Of a DNA stretch of 64,000 nucleotides, positions 37,701-46,700 are shown in pieces. Position 1 is the first letter of the stretch, and every line of letters begins with the position of its first letter. Source of the DNA: Lepisosteus oculatus. Taxonomy: Eukaryota > Chordata > Actinopteri > Semionotiformes > Lepisosteidae. The notes beneath the pieces were generated by a model. It was not told where the DNA came from, made no database searches, and saw nothing but the letters and a program-made list of their open reading frames with translations. Location: the NCBI RefSeq assembly GCF_040954835.1, contig NC_090706.1, positions 21,957,148-22,021,147 of the forward strand, in the 5' to 3' direction. The translations under genes and the position numbers were made by a program.

Positions 37701-40700
37701 GCATTTTACAAGACATTTTAATATAGCAGTACTAAATGGGACATTTAGAACATGGCATATGAGAATATATGGTTAACCAAGGATGAGCAAAGAGTGACGG
37801 CACTTTCTGCTTATTGCTATGAACCTACCCCCTGGTTATAAAAACGTCTCTAAATTCTGACACTGAGATATGAGAGACAATGTAACAAGACTGTCAAAAC
37901 CCTGAAGTACAAGAAATTGTACTGTACTGTTTTTTTACATATGACCCTGTGAACATGACATGAGAGAATACATTGGCAAATGGTGATTACACTTTCTGCT
38001 GAATTGCTGTGTCCCTCCCTACTGATTACAAAATTGTCTCATAATTCTGAAACTGAGGTGAGAGAATGTGACACTGTCAAAATCCTGAGGTGAAAGAAAA
38101 ATTACTGTACCATTTTTTAAATATGACCCTGTGAACTTGGCATGTGAGGATTTATAGTCAACCATATAGCGCACCTTCTGCCGATTTGCTTTGTCCCTCT
38201 TTCCTCATGACCAAAACATCTTAATATTGCGACACTAAGGTAAGAGAGGCAAAATCAGTCATTTGTACTCACAACACTTCACTGTTGCATTTCTGTGTTG
38301 TGACATTCTGCACATGGCATGTTAAAGTATATAGAAAACCAGGACAGGACAGATCAGGACAGGCTAACTGCAACTTTAGTATGGCATAAAATATGCTTCA
38401 ATGCCAGAATAAATAATCATGGAAAAATGCCCACAGTGGTCATTCATAGTTATTATAGGAATGTTATATAGCAGGTGGGTAGCTGTGTCAGCATGCATAG
38501 GCTGCAAAGGAAAAAGTAATAGGTTTATTCCATGTTGAAAAAAGAAGAAAGGAATCAACTTTGCGGCTTTGGAACCTTCTTCAGGTGTAAGAAAGATAGG
38601 GCAGTCAGGAAAGATAATTATCTTTATCTTTGCTGACTGCAGTTTATCTATGGTGACAACATCAAAAAAGTTAAGGACTTTTTATGGGTAACAGCTCCAC
38701 ATCATACATTTGTACACATTTGTACTAGTCCAGAAGAAGCTGGACATCCTGCAATCCCAAGTCGATCTCAACCGCTTTTACCAAAAGATTCTATTACTTC
38801 CTATACTTCAATTCAGAAGACAACGGAGAAGAGGAACCAAAAACTCCTTAGTAAGGAAAAAAAAACTCTAGGGGGCCAAGGTCAACTGGCTGCCCAACCC
38901 CTTTGGGCATCCTAACATTATATTATTTAAAAAAAACAATTAATCCATCTCTCCATGTCTTCTGTGTGTTAGTACTCCATGCAGATCTCTGCAGACCAGT
39001 AAATTCCTCCTAACAATAGCTATATCCACGATGGCCCTCTTGGATCCACTGCAGTGATGCAGCATCCAACTCAGATGGTGCCCAGCCCAGGCACCATCCG
39101 GACATGTAGGGAAGAGAATAGGATAGTTTGGTCAGAACAGATGTATCTACCTGGTGGGCCAACACGGAGACACACAATGGCATGTACAGCAGCACCTGCA
39201 GCAATGGTTGCAGCAGGCTATAATGTAAGGTGTGAGTAGGCTAAGCTGAAGCAATAGGTCTTCAGTGTGGATTTGAATACAGAGATTGACTCAGCATCCT
39301 GAATATGGGGTGGGAGACTGTTCCATAAGCTAGGGGCCCTGTAACTAAAGGCTTTACCGCCAACTGTTATTTTATTAATTTGGGGAATTTGAAGAAGACC
39401 TGCATTCTGTGATCTAAACAGGCGGCCTGGATGGTAAACGCAACTACGAATGTCCACTGTGCGCATTTTTCTATGATTATTTATTCTGGCACTGAAGCAT
39501 ATTTTATGCCATAACAAAGTGTCCTAATCACTGAAAAAATACATTTTTCATTCAGAAAGTAAGACAATGACAAATCACTATGAGTTGCAGTTAGCCTGTC
39601 CTGATCTAGGTTTTCTATATACTTTAACATGCCATGTGCAGAATGTCACAACGCAGAAATGCAACAGTGAAGTTTTGTAATTACAAGTGTGCAATTTGGA
39701 CATAATTTGCATAGTCCGTTACATTGTGTCTCACATCCCAGTGTCAGAATTTTGAGATGTTTTTATAATCAGGAGGGAGGGCCAAAGCAATTCAGCAGAA
39801 AGTGAAATCACTGTTTGCCAATGTCTTCTTACATGCCACGTTCAGAGGGTCATATTTAAAAAAATGGTACAGTAAAATTTCTTGTACTTCAGGGTTTTGA
39901 CAGTCTGTCACTGTCTCTCACACCTTGGTGTCAGAATTGCGAGACGATTTTGCAATCAGGAGGGAGGGCCACAGCAATACAGCAGAAAGTGCAATCACCA
40001 TTTGCCAATGTGTTCTCTCATGCCATGTTCAGATGGTCATATTTTAAATGAAGGTACAGTAAAATGTATTATACTTCAGGATTTTGACAGTCTGTCACAT
40101 TGACTCTCACACCTCGGTGTCAGAATTGTGAGACGATTTTGCAATCGGGGGGGAGGGACATACAGCAATACAGCAAAAGTGCAATCAGCTTTTCCCAATG
40201 CATTCTCACATGCCACGTACGTTTTTTTAAAGATGACCCTCTGAACAGTAAAATTTCCTGAAGTTCAGGATTTCGAGAGCCTGTAACATTGACACTCACA
40301 CCTCAGTGTCAGAACTGTGAGACGATTTTATAATTGGGGGGAGGACCGTAATAATAAGCAGAAAGTGCAATCACCTTCTCCCAGTGTAAGTTCGTGTAAT
40401 TCTGAGTTTTTAAAATTGGTTTGCGATTTTCTGGACAGTTGCCATTTATTTGGATATTCTCTTTCACTGAGGAAGTCTGGGGCGGAGCGGTGGCTCTGTG
40501 GCTAAGGATTTGTGCCTGTGGCTGGAAGGTTGCCGGTTCAAATCCCACAGCCGGCAGAGGAATCCTACTCCCTTAACCCTAACTGCTCCAGGGGCGCCGC
40601 ACAATGGCAGACCCCAGGCTCTCTCCCTATCATTGCTGTGTGTCTCATGGAGAAAATGCATGGGTATGTGAAAAGATAATTCCTAATGCAAGAAATTGTA

Positions 40701-43048
40701 AAGGGTTAATAAAGTGATGTTTTTATTATTATGTCTACAGTATTCCATCTGGATTAGTACTGACCGAAGAGACCCATCTACAGGCGAAAGGCGATATAAC
40801 ATCACAGCAGCAGCATTTAAGGTGGAAAGAAAAACACAAATAAGAAGCCAACTTCAGCCTCGTATGAAAGACCTAGCTACATGTGATCACTGTAACAGCG
40901 CACGCTGATTCAGGGTGCTCAGACATCTGAAACGTATTACAATTAATACCGAAGTGCCACCCCAAGGCTGTCATGTTAATGGATAAAAGATCAGATCACT
41001 TTATTGGCCATATACAATTTCATATATTAGGAATTTGTCTTTTCGCATACCCCAGCTTGCTCTCCATGAGACACAGACAGGGAGAGAAGCTTGGGGTCAG
41101 AGGGCAGAGTCAGCCATTTATACAGCACTCCTGGAGCAGTTGGGGTTAAGGGCCTTGCTCAGGGGCCCAACAGAGTAGGATTCCTCTGCCAGCCACAGGG
41201 TTTGAACCAGCAACCTTCCAGCCACAGGTGCAGATCCTTAGCCACAGAGCCACCGCACCACCACGCCCTGAAAATCATGGTGACAGCTGGGTTTGAACCC
41301 CCAACCTCTAGCACACAAGGCACACGCCTCAGCCATTACACCAACGTGCCACTTAACTTAAAATTAGGTAAAGGGTCTTTTCCAACATTTGGAACAGCCC
41401 ATTCATTATATAAAATCATGAATGTCCAAAAATCACTATGTAATCAAATTACTTAAAAACCCACCAACTGTCGAGCAGGAATTTTAAACACAAATACAAT
41501 GAAATAGTTTAGGTGTGTAGCTATGTCAGCATGCATAGGCTGCAAAGGAACAAGTAATAGGTTTACTCCATGCTGAATAAAGAAGAAAACAACGTTTCGG
41601 CTGTGGAGCCTTCTTCGGTTGTGACACTTGTTCCTACACAAATACAATGCCATCTTAAAGTTAAACGGGCTTGAACTGGTATGACTGAACTCTAAAAGCT
41701 TTGATCTTGGGCGCCAGAATATCGCAGCACAGCAAAAGATAAAGTAACATTGAAAATGTTAATTTTCAGAATTACTGCAAGACATTAAATGTGTTTAATT
41801 AAAACAACTAAATATATTCAGACGGAAACCAATATTGCCCCACTACAAATTAACACGTTACAAAGGTACAATTAATCATACAGTTTATTAAAATGAAAAT
41901 ATAATCCAAACTGTCACAGTGAATATATTTGTTTTTGAACAGTCTTCAATACCCAGAATATTTTAATATAAACTTTAAGAAGTAAATGTTTCATTGAAAC
42001 ATTGAACGTTATATTTACTTATGAATATTACCAAGCAGCTTCGGATAAACAATTCTTTATTTGAATACCTCTAAGTTACTAATGAGTAACTTGGAAACTT
42101 CAAAATGAAGACACCAACCGTCTCGGCGTCAAATTAATGTGGTTGCAGAATACTACCTCTAGCTCTGCGTGAAACAAAAGCTACTCCCGCAATTTCCATT
42201 CAATCAGGAGCTACAGTCATAGTAACTCGCTTAGGAACCAATCGGATACACAACAGATGCTAAAACACACGCCCCCGTATCATCAGCCGCCCAATCAGAT
42301 AGAAGAGGCATGGATTCTAGAATTTTTTTCTGCTCGCTTGCTTTAAGTCCCCGCCGGCGCCAAAATTCAAAGATTACCATCTTTAAACTAAGTAATGGAA
42401 AGGACATACAAGTATAATTAAGAAAAAAGCGAAATGCTTCTAACCAGAGAAAGAATCAAACGAATTATCGCCGTCATAAATCTCAGAGAATCAGTTACTT
42501 TAAATTGCTTGCATTTTGACTGTTAGACTGCGGGTGAACTAGTTAGGCCTGTTCACCTAACTGATATAATATAGCCCTGACGTTTCTTGAAAATCTACGA
42601 GAATGAAACAATTTATCTGTAAAAATGTTGGAAAATGCTCAAGTTACAACTATTATAAATTCGTTCAACTACAAAACTAAATTGCTTCAAAGTACTAGCA
42701 AACAATAGATTATAAGATTATAATAGTTTTTCATAACAGCGCTTTACGATAGGCTTTCTACTCCACCTAAAATCTGAACAGCAAAGTGTCACACCAGCTC
42801 ATGCAACAAAATTAGAAATGTGCTCGCCCCTTGAGTACCTACGATTTCTCCCCGCCATTTCGGCAGGACGCACTTTGCACCTGAGATAAGGCAGAAAAAA
42901 GGCTGCCCGACATCCGCAGCCCAAGGGAGATGCGCTTACCTTCGGGAAGGTCTTCCATGCACTCGAAAGTGATTTCAAACTGGAAGGGGTTTCCGAAGGG
43001 ACTCGGGTTGTCCAGGACGGCAACGTTCAGCACTTGCACCTTCGCCAT
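25564..43048 (-). CDS. asf1b: ASF1B histone H3-H4 chaperone, complete CDS in four exons
   Basis: The exons join in frame to 197 aa (human ASF1A/B are 204/202). ASF1 is a nuclear chaperone that binds the H3-H4 dimer and passes it to CAF-1 or HIRA for nucleosome assembly. The conserved immunoglobulin-like core spans residues 1-155. It starts [20 protein letters not shown]. It keeps Glu36-Asp37 (contact for CAF-1/HIRA B-domains, split by the exon 1/2 junction), Val94 and Arg108 of the H3-binding face (in [13 protein letters not shown] and [10 protein letters not shown]), and the H4-tail-binding strand near RVTRFHINW. The variable tail ends NSMDCL. The tail, with [12 protein letters not shown], favours ASF1B over ASF1A. 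All three introns are GT-AG. The start has A at -3 and G at +4. The CDS shows no disruption. Confidence 0.97.
26220..27060 (-). repeat. Family X repeat, copy c (inverted)
   Basis: Reverse complement of copy b blocks. Bases 26240-26330 match 4960-5040. Bases 26455-26720 match 4130-4370. Bases 26815-26850 match 4570-4610. Bases 26925-27060 match 250-385. Copy c lacks the tRNA-like insertion found in copy b. Confidence 0.65.
27905..28300. repeat. Strand-asymmetric G/T-rich stretch with a 187-bp-spaced direct repeat
   Basis: The plus strand is strongly G+T/A-rich with very little C, especially 28140-28290 (many GGTT and TTGG motifs). The 17-mer TTGGTTTTGCATAAGGG occurs near 27922 and again near 28108. 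This suggests a decayed tandem repeat or skewed region. No gene recognised. Confidence 0.55.
28655..28700 (-). mobile_element. LINE tail fragment (TTTATTGATCCCG type)
   Basis: GATACTTTTATTGATCCCGT and GAGGGAAAT form the inverse of a tail common on fish non-LTR elements. Only about 45 bases remain. Confidence 0.45.
28720..29569 (+). repeat. Family X repeat, copy d
   Basis: Direct matches to copy b (28890-28990 to 4895-4980; 29198-29440 to 4637-4690 and 4130-4330). It ends with ATTTTGAATGGCTG as in copy b. Bases 28730-29060 are also the inverse of 30760-31110. Confidence 0.65.
30590..31140 (-). repeat. Family X repeat, copy e (inverted)
   Basis: Reverse complement of copy d: GCTAGCCAATATGATAAAG and TTGAACATTTCCAT correspond to 28900-29040, and TATGTCCACTATAACAGAC to 28765-28785. 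A minus-strand frame of 74 codons (30867-31091, contains [17 protein letters not shown]) is open but matches no family I know. Confidence 0.6.
32722..32898 (-). CDS. asf1b: ASF1B exon 3
   Basis: Encodes residues 76-134 ([20 protein letters not shown] to PPLKPDYSQ), including most of the H3-binding surface. The acceptor is CTTTCGGACAG and the donor GTGGGT. Both exon ends fall between codons. Confidence 0.97.
34390..35330 (-). mobile_element. Degraded Tc1-like element
   Basis: On the minus strand 34390-34614 retains the transposase C-terminal order: QHNSD (second Asp region) followed after about 30 residues by SLDLNPIE (third acidic residue region). Further homology extends through 34614-34980. 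GGAAGGCACTGTATATTTTG near 35318 may be part of a terminal repeat. Much older than the 1611-3240 copy. Confidence 0.6.
35640..36012 (+). mobile_element. CR1-like LINE 3' fragment
   Basis: Includes CCCAAAGGGTCGTGGGG and ends with ATAGCCTCCTCTCATTTGTA and CATGTTCT, the same 3' order as 17325-17600. Confidence 0.65.
36287..36402 (-). CDS. asf1b: ASF1B exon 2
   Basis: Encodes residues 37-75 ([20 protein letters not shown] to HMFVFQ). The acceptor is TATCTTTCAG and the donor GTGGGT. This exon was too short to stand out as an open frame and was found by homology. Confidence 0.97.
36690..36930 (+). mobile_element. CR1-like LINE reverse-transcriptase fragment
   Basis: GVPQRPVLE (near 36719) and [15 protein letters not shown] (near 36797) match the consecutive GVPQGSVLGP and ADDTKVGG blocks of CR1-type RT, with frameshifts. 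The catalytic Ala-Asp pair is not intact. Confidence 0.6.
36931..37040 (+). repeat. Short interspersed repeat tail (GCGCTATATAAGTG type)
   Basis: GTAAAGCACTTTGAGTGGAG and AAAAGCGCTATATAAGTG, ending in an ATT microsatellite, is a common tail of fish SINE/LINE elements. The head is missing. Confidence 0.55.
37643..38457 (+). repeat. Fold-back left arm, about 160-190 bp tandem units
   Basis: About four units marked by CACTTTCTGC at 37643, 37801 and 37990 and CACCTTCTGC at 38172. Each has an ATATGACCCTGTGAAC-type block and a TCTGACACTGAGAT-type block. The inner end (38330-38457) is unique to the arm and is the inverse of 39440-39640. Right arm: 39440-40390. Confidence 0.85.
38468..38595 (+). mobile_element. 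Penelope-like element terminal fragment (pLTR type)
   Basis: GTCAGCATGCATAGGCTGCA, GGTTTATTCCATGTTGAAAA and GGAACCTTCTTCAGGTGT match 41514-41635 and the left arm at 61446-61560. It directly precedes the Penelope-like coding fragment at 38600-38850. Confidence 0.6.
38600..38850 (+). pseudogene. Penelope-like ORF fragment
   Basis: WVTAPHHT-like sequence (near 38680) matches the 61950 region. [18 protein letters not shown] (near 38728) matches the KKLDIP segment near 62640. It is the N-terminal part of a Penelope-like ORF, with a deletion joining two blocks that are about 650 bases apart in the 61-64 kb copy. Confidence 0.6.
39218..39517 (-). pseudogene. LINE reverse-transcriptase C-terminal fragment
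   Basis: A frame of about 99 codons with [33 protein letters not shown] and [16 protein letters not shown]. This is the characteristic end of jockey/L2-type RT ORFs. It sits in the loop of the fold-back structure and overlaps the start of its right arm. The clade is not assigned. Confidence 0.75.
39440..40390 (-). repeat. Fold-back right arm, about 188 bp tandem units
   Basis: Units are marked by AGCAGAAAGTG near 39794, 39980, 40171 (variant) and 40357, a spacing of 186-191 bases. They are the inverse of the 37643-38457 units. Each carries CTCACACCTCGGTGTCAGAA-type and TTGACAGTCTGTCACA-type blocks. Confidence 0.85.
40483..40725 (+). mobile_element. SINE B
   Basis: Head GGTGGCTCTGTGGCTAAGGA with B box GGTTCAAATCC (near 40534), body CTCCAGGGGCGCCGCACAAT, tail GCAAGAAATTGTAAAGGGTT then AATAAAGTGATG. 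Confidence 0.9.
41000..41270 (-). mobile_element. SINE B, reverse orientation
   Basis: Inverse of the same family: tail TCACTTTATTGGCCATATAC, body AGCTTGCTCTCCATGAGACA, head GCAGATCCTTAGCCACAGAG. It faces the 40483-40725 copy with about 275 bases between. Confidence 0.9.
41275..41355 (-). repeat. tRNA-like SINE head
   Basis: On the minus strand GTTGGTGTAATGGCTGAGGC resembles an A-box region and GGGGGTTCAAACCC a B box, about the spacing of a tRNA. It directly abuts SINE B. It is unlike the 4412-4512 head. Not a convincing functional tRNA. Confidence 0.5.
41514..41635 (+). mobile_element. Penelope-like element terminal fragment
   Basis: GTCAGCATGCATAGGCTGCA, GGTTTACTCCATGCTGAATA, CGTTTCGGCTGTGGAGCC and TTCTTCGG match the pLTR-type sequence at 38468 and 61446. 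Confidence 0.6.
42230..42371. promoter_or_regulatory. CCAAT x2 plus E2F/CHR-like motif cluster inside ASF1B intron 1
   Basis: Plus-strand CCAATCGG (near 42238) and CCAATCAG (near 42291) are followed by GGCGCCAAA (42357 region), an inverse TTTGGCGCC E2F consensus, and by TTCAAA, an inverse CHR (TTTGAA), three bases later. This order resembles cell-cycle promoters. It lies about 700 bp downstream of the ASF1B start codon. Motif-based inference only. Confidence 0.35.
42940..43048 (-). CDS. asf1b: ASF1B exon 1 (coding part)
   Basis: Encodes residues 1-36 plus the first base of codon 37. The donor GTAAGC follows at 42939. Phase and position of this intron match vertebrate ASF1 genes. Confidence 0.97.
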
Positions 43049-43740
43049 TTCTGCAGCTGCCCGGCCAACTCGCGGTGCAAAACAATAATTATCCGAGTCA
43101 CTCAAAGGGACAAAACTGCGTAGAAACCCCCAAATCCCGTCTTTGCACTGCTGAGGATCTAGTTACAGAGAACCGTGCGCTCTAACAGGGGGTGACAGCT
43201 CCTTACTAAAACTAAAAAGTATATTTTTTCCTTACGAAAGTGAATAATTTCCTGTATTTATACGTCGCTTATTTAAAATGAGTCTTGGTACCAGATCTTC
43301 ATTTTCTGCATCCACACACCAAAGGTTTTCGAAGTTTTTTGTTCCTGACAAGAGGGGGGACTCAAACCTTCAGATCCGGACAGAAAGCGTATGAAAAGTT
43401 TCAAAAATATGTTTCCCTCCAAACGTCACAAACCCGTTCCCTTCGCGGTCTGCCCGAGAGAAAGAAAGAAACTCGCTCCCGCCAGCGTTCACAGCAGCCT
43501 CCGCCGGACAGTAAGACTAGGAGCATCAAGCTTGAAGCGGATTGGCCAGGCCATAGCCATGGGACCCAGGAGAGCTCTGCTACCGATTGGCCAGCAGCTG
43601 CAGGAACTATAGCGTCTGAAACTGCTGGCGCGCTGCTGCGTGACGTCACTGTCGCAGAATTCTGTGCAAATGAGCAGATTCGAGATGTTTTGCACAGTTG
43701 CTCGTTCTTCGACTGCCATTACGCGACGTACCCATAATTC
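43049..43740 (-). promoter_or_regulatory. asf1b: ASF1B 5' UTR and CpG-rich promoter region
   Basis: CpG-rich relative to the flanks. Reading in the gene's direction there are two CCAATC boxes (plus-strand GATTGG at 43540-43545 and 43585-43590, 45 bp apart) and a palindromic CRE TGACGTCA at 43641-43648. Paired CCAAT boxes bound by NF-Y are common in proliferation-linked promoters such as those of ASF1B. They lie about 500 bp from the ATG, so an upstream start or long 5' UTR is implied if they are used. Confidence 0.65.
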
Positions 43741-44389
43741 CTTTCATAGAGTTGTGCATAGTATTTGAGCTGCAAGCAAGTGCAGCAGGGGGTGCGTTCC
43801 TAAACTTAATCAAACGACCTTATGAGTGCCTAAGAAATGGGAATTTATCAGGACTCGACACCACAAAATGAGTAAATTACGTGCTTTATTTCAATTACAA
43901 TGGCGAAGATTTGTCAATTACTAGATTTTGCTCTCTGTGTAATCAGTAAATTACAATCTATGTTTTTCTCAGAAGTCACCGATGGGAGAACAGTGTGTGT
44001 TATACCATTCCAAAAATTTAGAGTATTACTGTTTCCACTTACGTGATTTCTGTGTTTGTTGAAATGCATATCCCACAGCAGCATGTATAGGATGGAAAAT
44101 CAGAGTTATCCGATTCTGGTTATTACTAAGGATATTTCTGTTCTGCTCACCAAAACAAAATGCACGGAATGTAATTGCAATTGACATGTTAATATCAGTT
44201 TCGCGATGTTTTAATTACCCCTACCACTGGCTCACACTGATGTTTTTTTAAAGTTGTATGTTCTTTAACTTTTTGTTGCTGCCTCTGTTCTGTGTTTATG
44301 TTTTTGGTATTTTCTTAATGTCTTTGGAACATACATGCAAATACGCATTGCACTTGTGCATATGGCAATAAACTGAACTGTACATAGAA
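43741..44389. other. No recognised feature
   Basis: AT-rich sequence upstream of ASF1B without gene or repeat signature. Confidence 0.5.
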
Positions 44390-45055
44390 ATGTTTCAAAT
44401 GAGAGGAGGCCATTAAGCCCATTTTGCTCATTTGATAGTATTTACTGTAATTGATCCTAGAATCTCATCCAGCAGTTTCTTGAATTAAGTCAAAGTATCA
44501 GCCTCAATCACATGGTTAGCTTGTTTCACACTACCACAACCCTCTGGGTAGAGAAGTGCCTTCTGTTGTTGTTAAATACACTTCCATGTAGTATCCACGT
44601 GTGCCCTCTGGTTTGTGTTTCATTGTTTATTCTGAAGAAGTCCTCTGGGTTGACATTGTCAATTTCTGTGAGAATTTTTAATATTTGTATCCGGTCCCTT
44701 AATATTGTTTTTCGAGACTAAAAAAGTTTTTTCAGCCTCTGTGTAGAATATTCCTTGAAGACCCAGAAAGCATCTGTTATTCTCTGGACTCATTTCAAAG
44801 CAGTAATATTTTTTTTGTAATGTGATAATCACCATTTTACACGGTATTCTAAATGAGACCTAACTACCGCAATACACAATTTTAACATGACATCCCTTAA
44901 TTTCAATTTTAAGCTTTTAATACAGCCAAACATTTTATTTTCCTTTTTAATTTCTCCCCACATCATCTGGAAGATGTAAGCAATGTACCAACATAAACAC
45001 AGATGTCTTATCATGAGTAGCTTCTTCTAGCTTAGTGTTTTCCAGTCTGTATTTA
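44390..45055 (-). mobile_element. CR1-like LINE 3' UTR, segment 1 of 3
   Basis: Starts (inverse 3' end) with CAAATGAGAGGAGGCCATTA, then AATCTCATCCAGCAGTTTCT, GGTAGAGAAGTGCCTTCTGT and a long AT-rich 3' UTR. The continuation is displaced to 46496-46700 and 50686-50785 by insertions. Confidence 0.7.
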
Positions 45056-45067
45056 TATTTTAACTTC

Positions 45068-45238
45068 TGGGTGATACAGTGGTGCAGTGTTAAACATTGC
45101 TTCTTCACAGTGCCGGGGCCTCAGGTTCAGTTCCTGGGGTGTTACCTGCATGAGGGTTGTATACCAAAGTTTTCTCTGGGTGCTACGTTTTCCTGCCACA
45201 GTCCAAAGACATTCGTAATGGTTAAAGGGTAACTGCAA
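45068..45238 (+). mobile_element. SINE A, 5' half
   Basis: ACAGTGGTGCAGTGTTAAAC, CCTCAGGTTCAGTTCC and CCACAGTCCAAAGACATTCG are the SINE A head and middle. The matching 3' half appears about 1.1 kb later at 46350-46495. Confidence 0.7.
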
Positions 45239-45577
45239 CGGTATATTTATATTTTGGGGTTAGAAAGAATCAGCATTGATGAGTGCATTTCAAATCACAA
45301 TTAAAGTAAAATGGACACAGTAACAAATGAAAATTCCGGGAATAAGCAGCGCCATATTCTGCAATTCAGAATGAGGCAACAAAATGTTTAGTGATGTGAA
45401 GTAACCCGATTTTATTCTAAACAAGCAGGTTTGAGTATACATCTCTTTTAATGTGATAGAAATGTTGCTCTTGACTTCAAGATAGTTTTGCCGACAAATA
45501 CTACGTGTTAACTCTGCACGCAGGTAACAATGGAACATTTCAGCAGTGAAATTCGCTCATACATCGTGCTACAGTAG
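45239..45577. other. Unclassified insert, left part
   Basis: Separates the two SINE A halves together with 46147-46349. AT-rich, with no coding motif recognised. Confidence 0.45.
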
Positions 45578-46142
45578 TGTCACGATCGTAATCCCTCCTC
45601 TTAAGGGCACTCCAGCTCTTTCACATTTATGATGCCGTGTACCTGCCCTCAATCTTGCCCCTCCTTATTTATGCTGGGCGCTCTCACCAATCTGGGCTCT
45701 GCACTGGAAGACGAATGCCTGAGGCCTGCCTACCATCAAGTCGCCCTACATCCACGGCTTGAGGGCATAGGCTTCCTAACGGCGTCCTGACCCAGCTGAG
45801 TCCGGGGCTCAGAGCGCCTGGCCTCGTCATCCCGTTTTTATTCCCCATCCCTGTACTGGATCCCATTCCAGCTTTTAACTCTGTTTTGTCCTATCTCAGA
45901 TGGATCAACCGGATTTGGACCTTGGACTTCGCCCTGGATCTCCCCCTGGACTCCGTTGGACTTGTTTGCCGTGGCCACTCCCCCCGAGCACCAGTTCACT
46001 TTCGTCACGCCCCTCTGTTTGTTAACCTGCCATGATCCTCGTCGTCTCCTCCCTGTTGTCCTTTCGACTTACTTCCGGATTATACCGTCTGCACAGGGTC
46101 CTGAACTAAGTTTCACGGGAGCCTGGACCGGCTCTGGTTGCA
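45578..46142 (+). mobile_element. Solo LTR (Ty3/Gypsy-like), 565 bp
   Basis: Begins TGTCACGATCG and ends GGTTGCA (TG...CA), flanked by GTAG at 45574-45577 and 46143-46146, a possible 4-bp target duplication. GC-rich with a C/T-rich 3' half like other TGTCACG-type fish LTRs. No internal retroelement genes adjoin it. Confidence 0.55.
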
Positions 46143-46349
46143 GTAGCCATTACAATGATTAGTGAGCAGGAAGAGGCCACATAATGTCACAGTTCATGGG
46201 AACTCTCACTCTTGCCCGTTCACAAAGTTCACGATTTTGTGCTTAATTGGAAATTTGTAAATCATTTCTATATCTCTATATATATATGTTTAATAATCAG
46301 TCTGAAAATAATCAGTCTTTAATTGATTTTTGTAAAAATCTTATTGTGA

Positions 46350-46495
46350 GAATGTTTAAGTTTGTGTTTGTTCTGTGTGTGCTCTGGAATGAACTGGCTT
46401 CCATCCAGGTTGTATCTTGCTTTATTTTCATTGCTTGTTGGCGTAGGCTCTGGCTCCCCCCCACCCTGTACTAGAAAAGCAGATTACAAAATGGA
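46350..46495 (+). mobile_element. SINE A, 3' half
   Basis: TGAACTGGCTTCCATCCAGG, GGCGTAGGCTCTGGCTCCC and the AAGCAGATTACAAAATGGAT tail. Likely the rest of the 45068-45238 SINE. Confidence 0.7.
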
Positions 46496-46700
46496 TATAT
46501 TGAGTTTAACCAGCTGCATGCAAAACCCTGCACTTATCTATATTAAATGTAATCTTCCATGTTTTTGTCCAGTCTTGCCAAGTCACTGCTACATCTTTTT
46601 TGTTTTTTTGTTTGCTACTAATACAGTTTGAGCTAATTCTCCTATTTTGGAATCATCTGCAAACTTGACTAGTTTATTAACCATACCGGAATCTAGATCA
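46496..46700 (-). mobile_element. CR1-like LINE 3' UTR, segment 2 of 3
   Basis: ATCATCTGCAAACTTGACTA and TTATTAACCATACCGGAATC belong to the same LINE 3' UTR family as 44390-45055. It breaks off at GATCATGTGATG. Confidence 0.6.

Larger units (their letters stand above)
36403..42939 (-). other. ASF1B intron 1
   Basis: About 6.5 kb. It holds CR1-like RT, a fold-back-like tandem inverted repeat, Penelope-like fragments, a LINE RT C-terminal fragment, two SINE B copies, a tRNA-like head and a promoter-like motif cluster. Bases 37041-37640 and 41640-42229 show nothing recognised. Confidence 0.85.

Noticed and set aside
37643-40390. CRISPR array
   Set aside because: Units of about 188 bp with no short repeat/spacer alternation, in inverse pairs, and in a vertebrate genome.
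41275-41355. Functional tRNA gene
   Set aside because: Directly fused to SINE B sequence. The cloverleaf is incomplete by eye.
41091-41456. 121-codon plus-strand frame
   Set aside because: Antisense reading of a SINE B copy plus a tRNA-like head.
43285-43737. Plus-strand 150-codon frame upstream of ASF1B
   Set aside because: CpG-rich promoter sequence with no family motif. The same bases carry CCAAT and CRE sites. A divergent gene is possible but unsupported.
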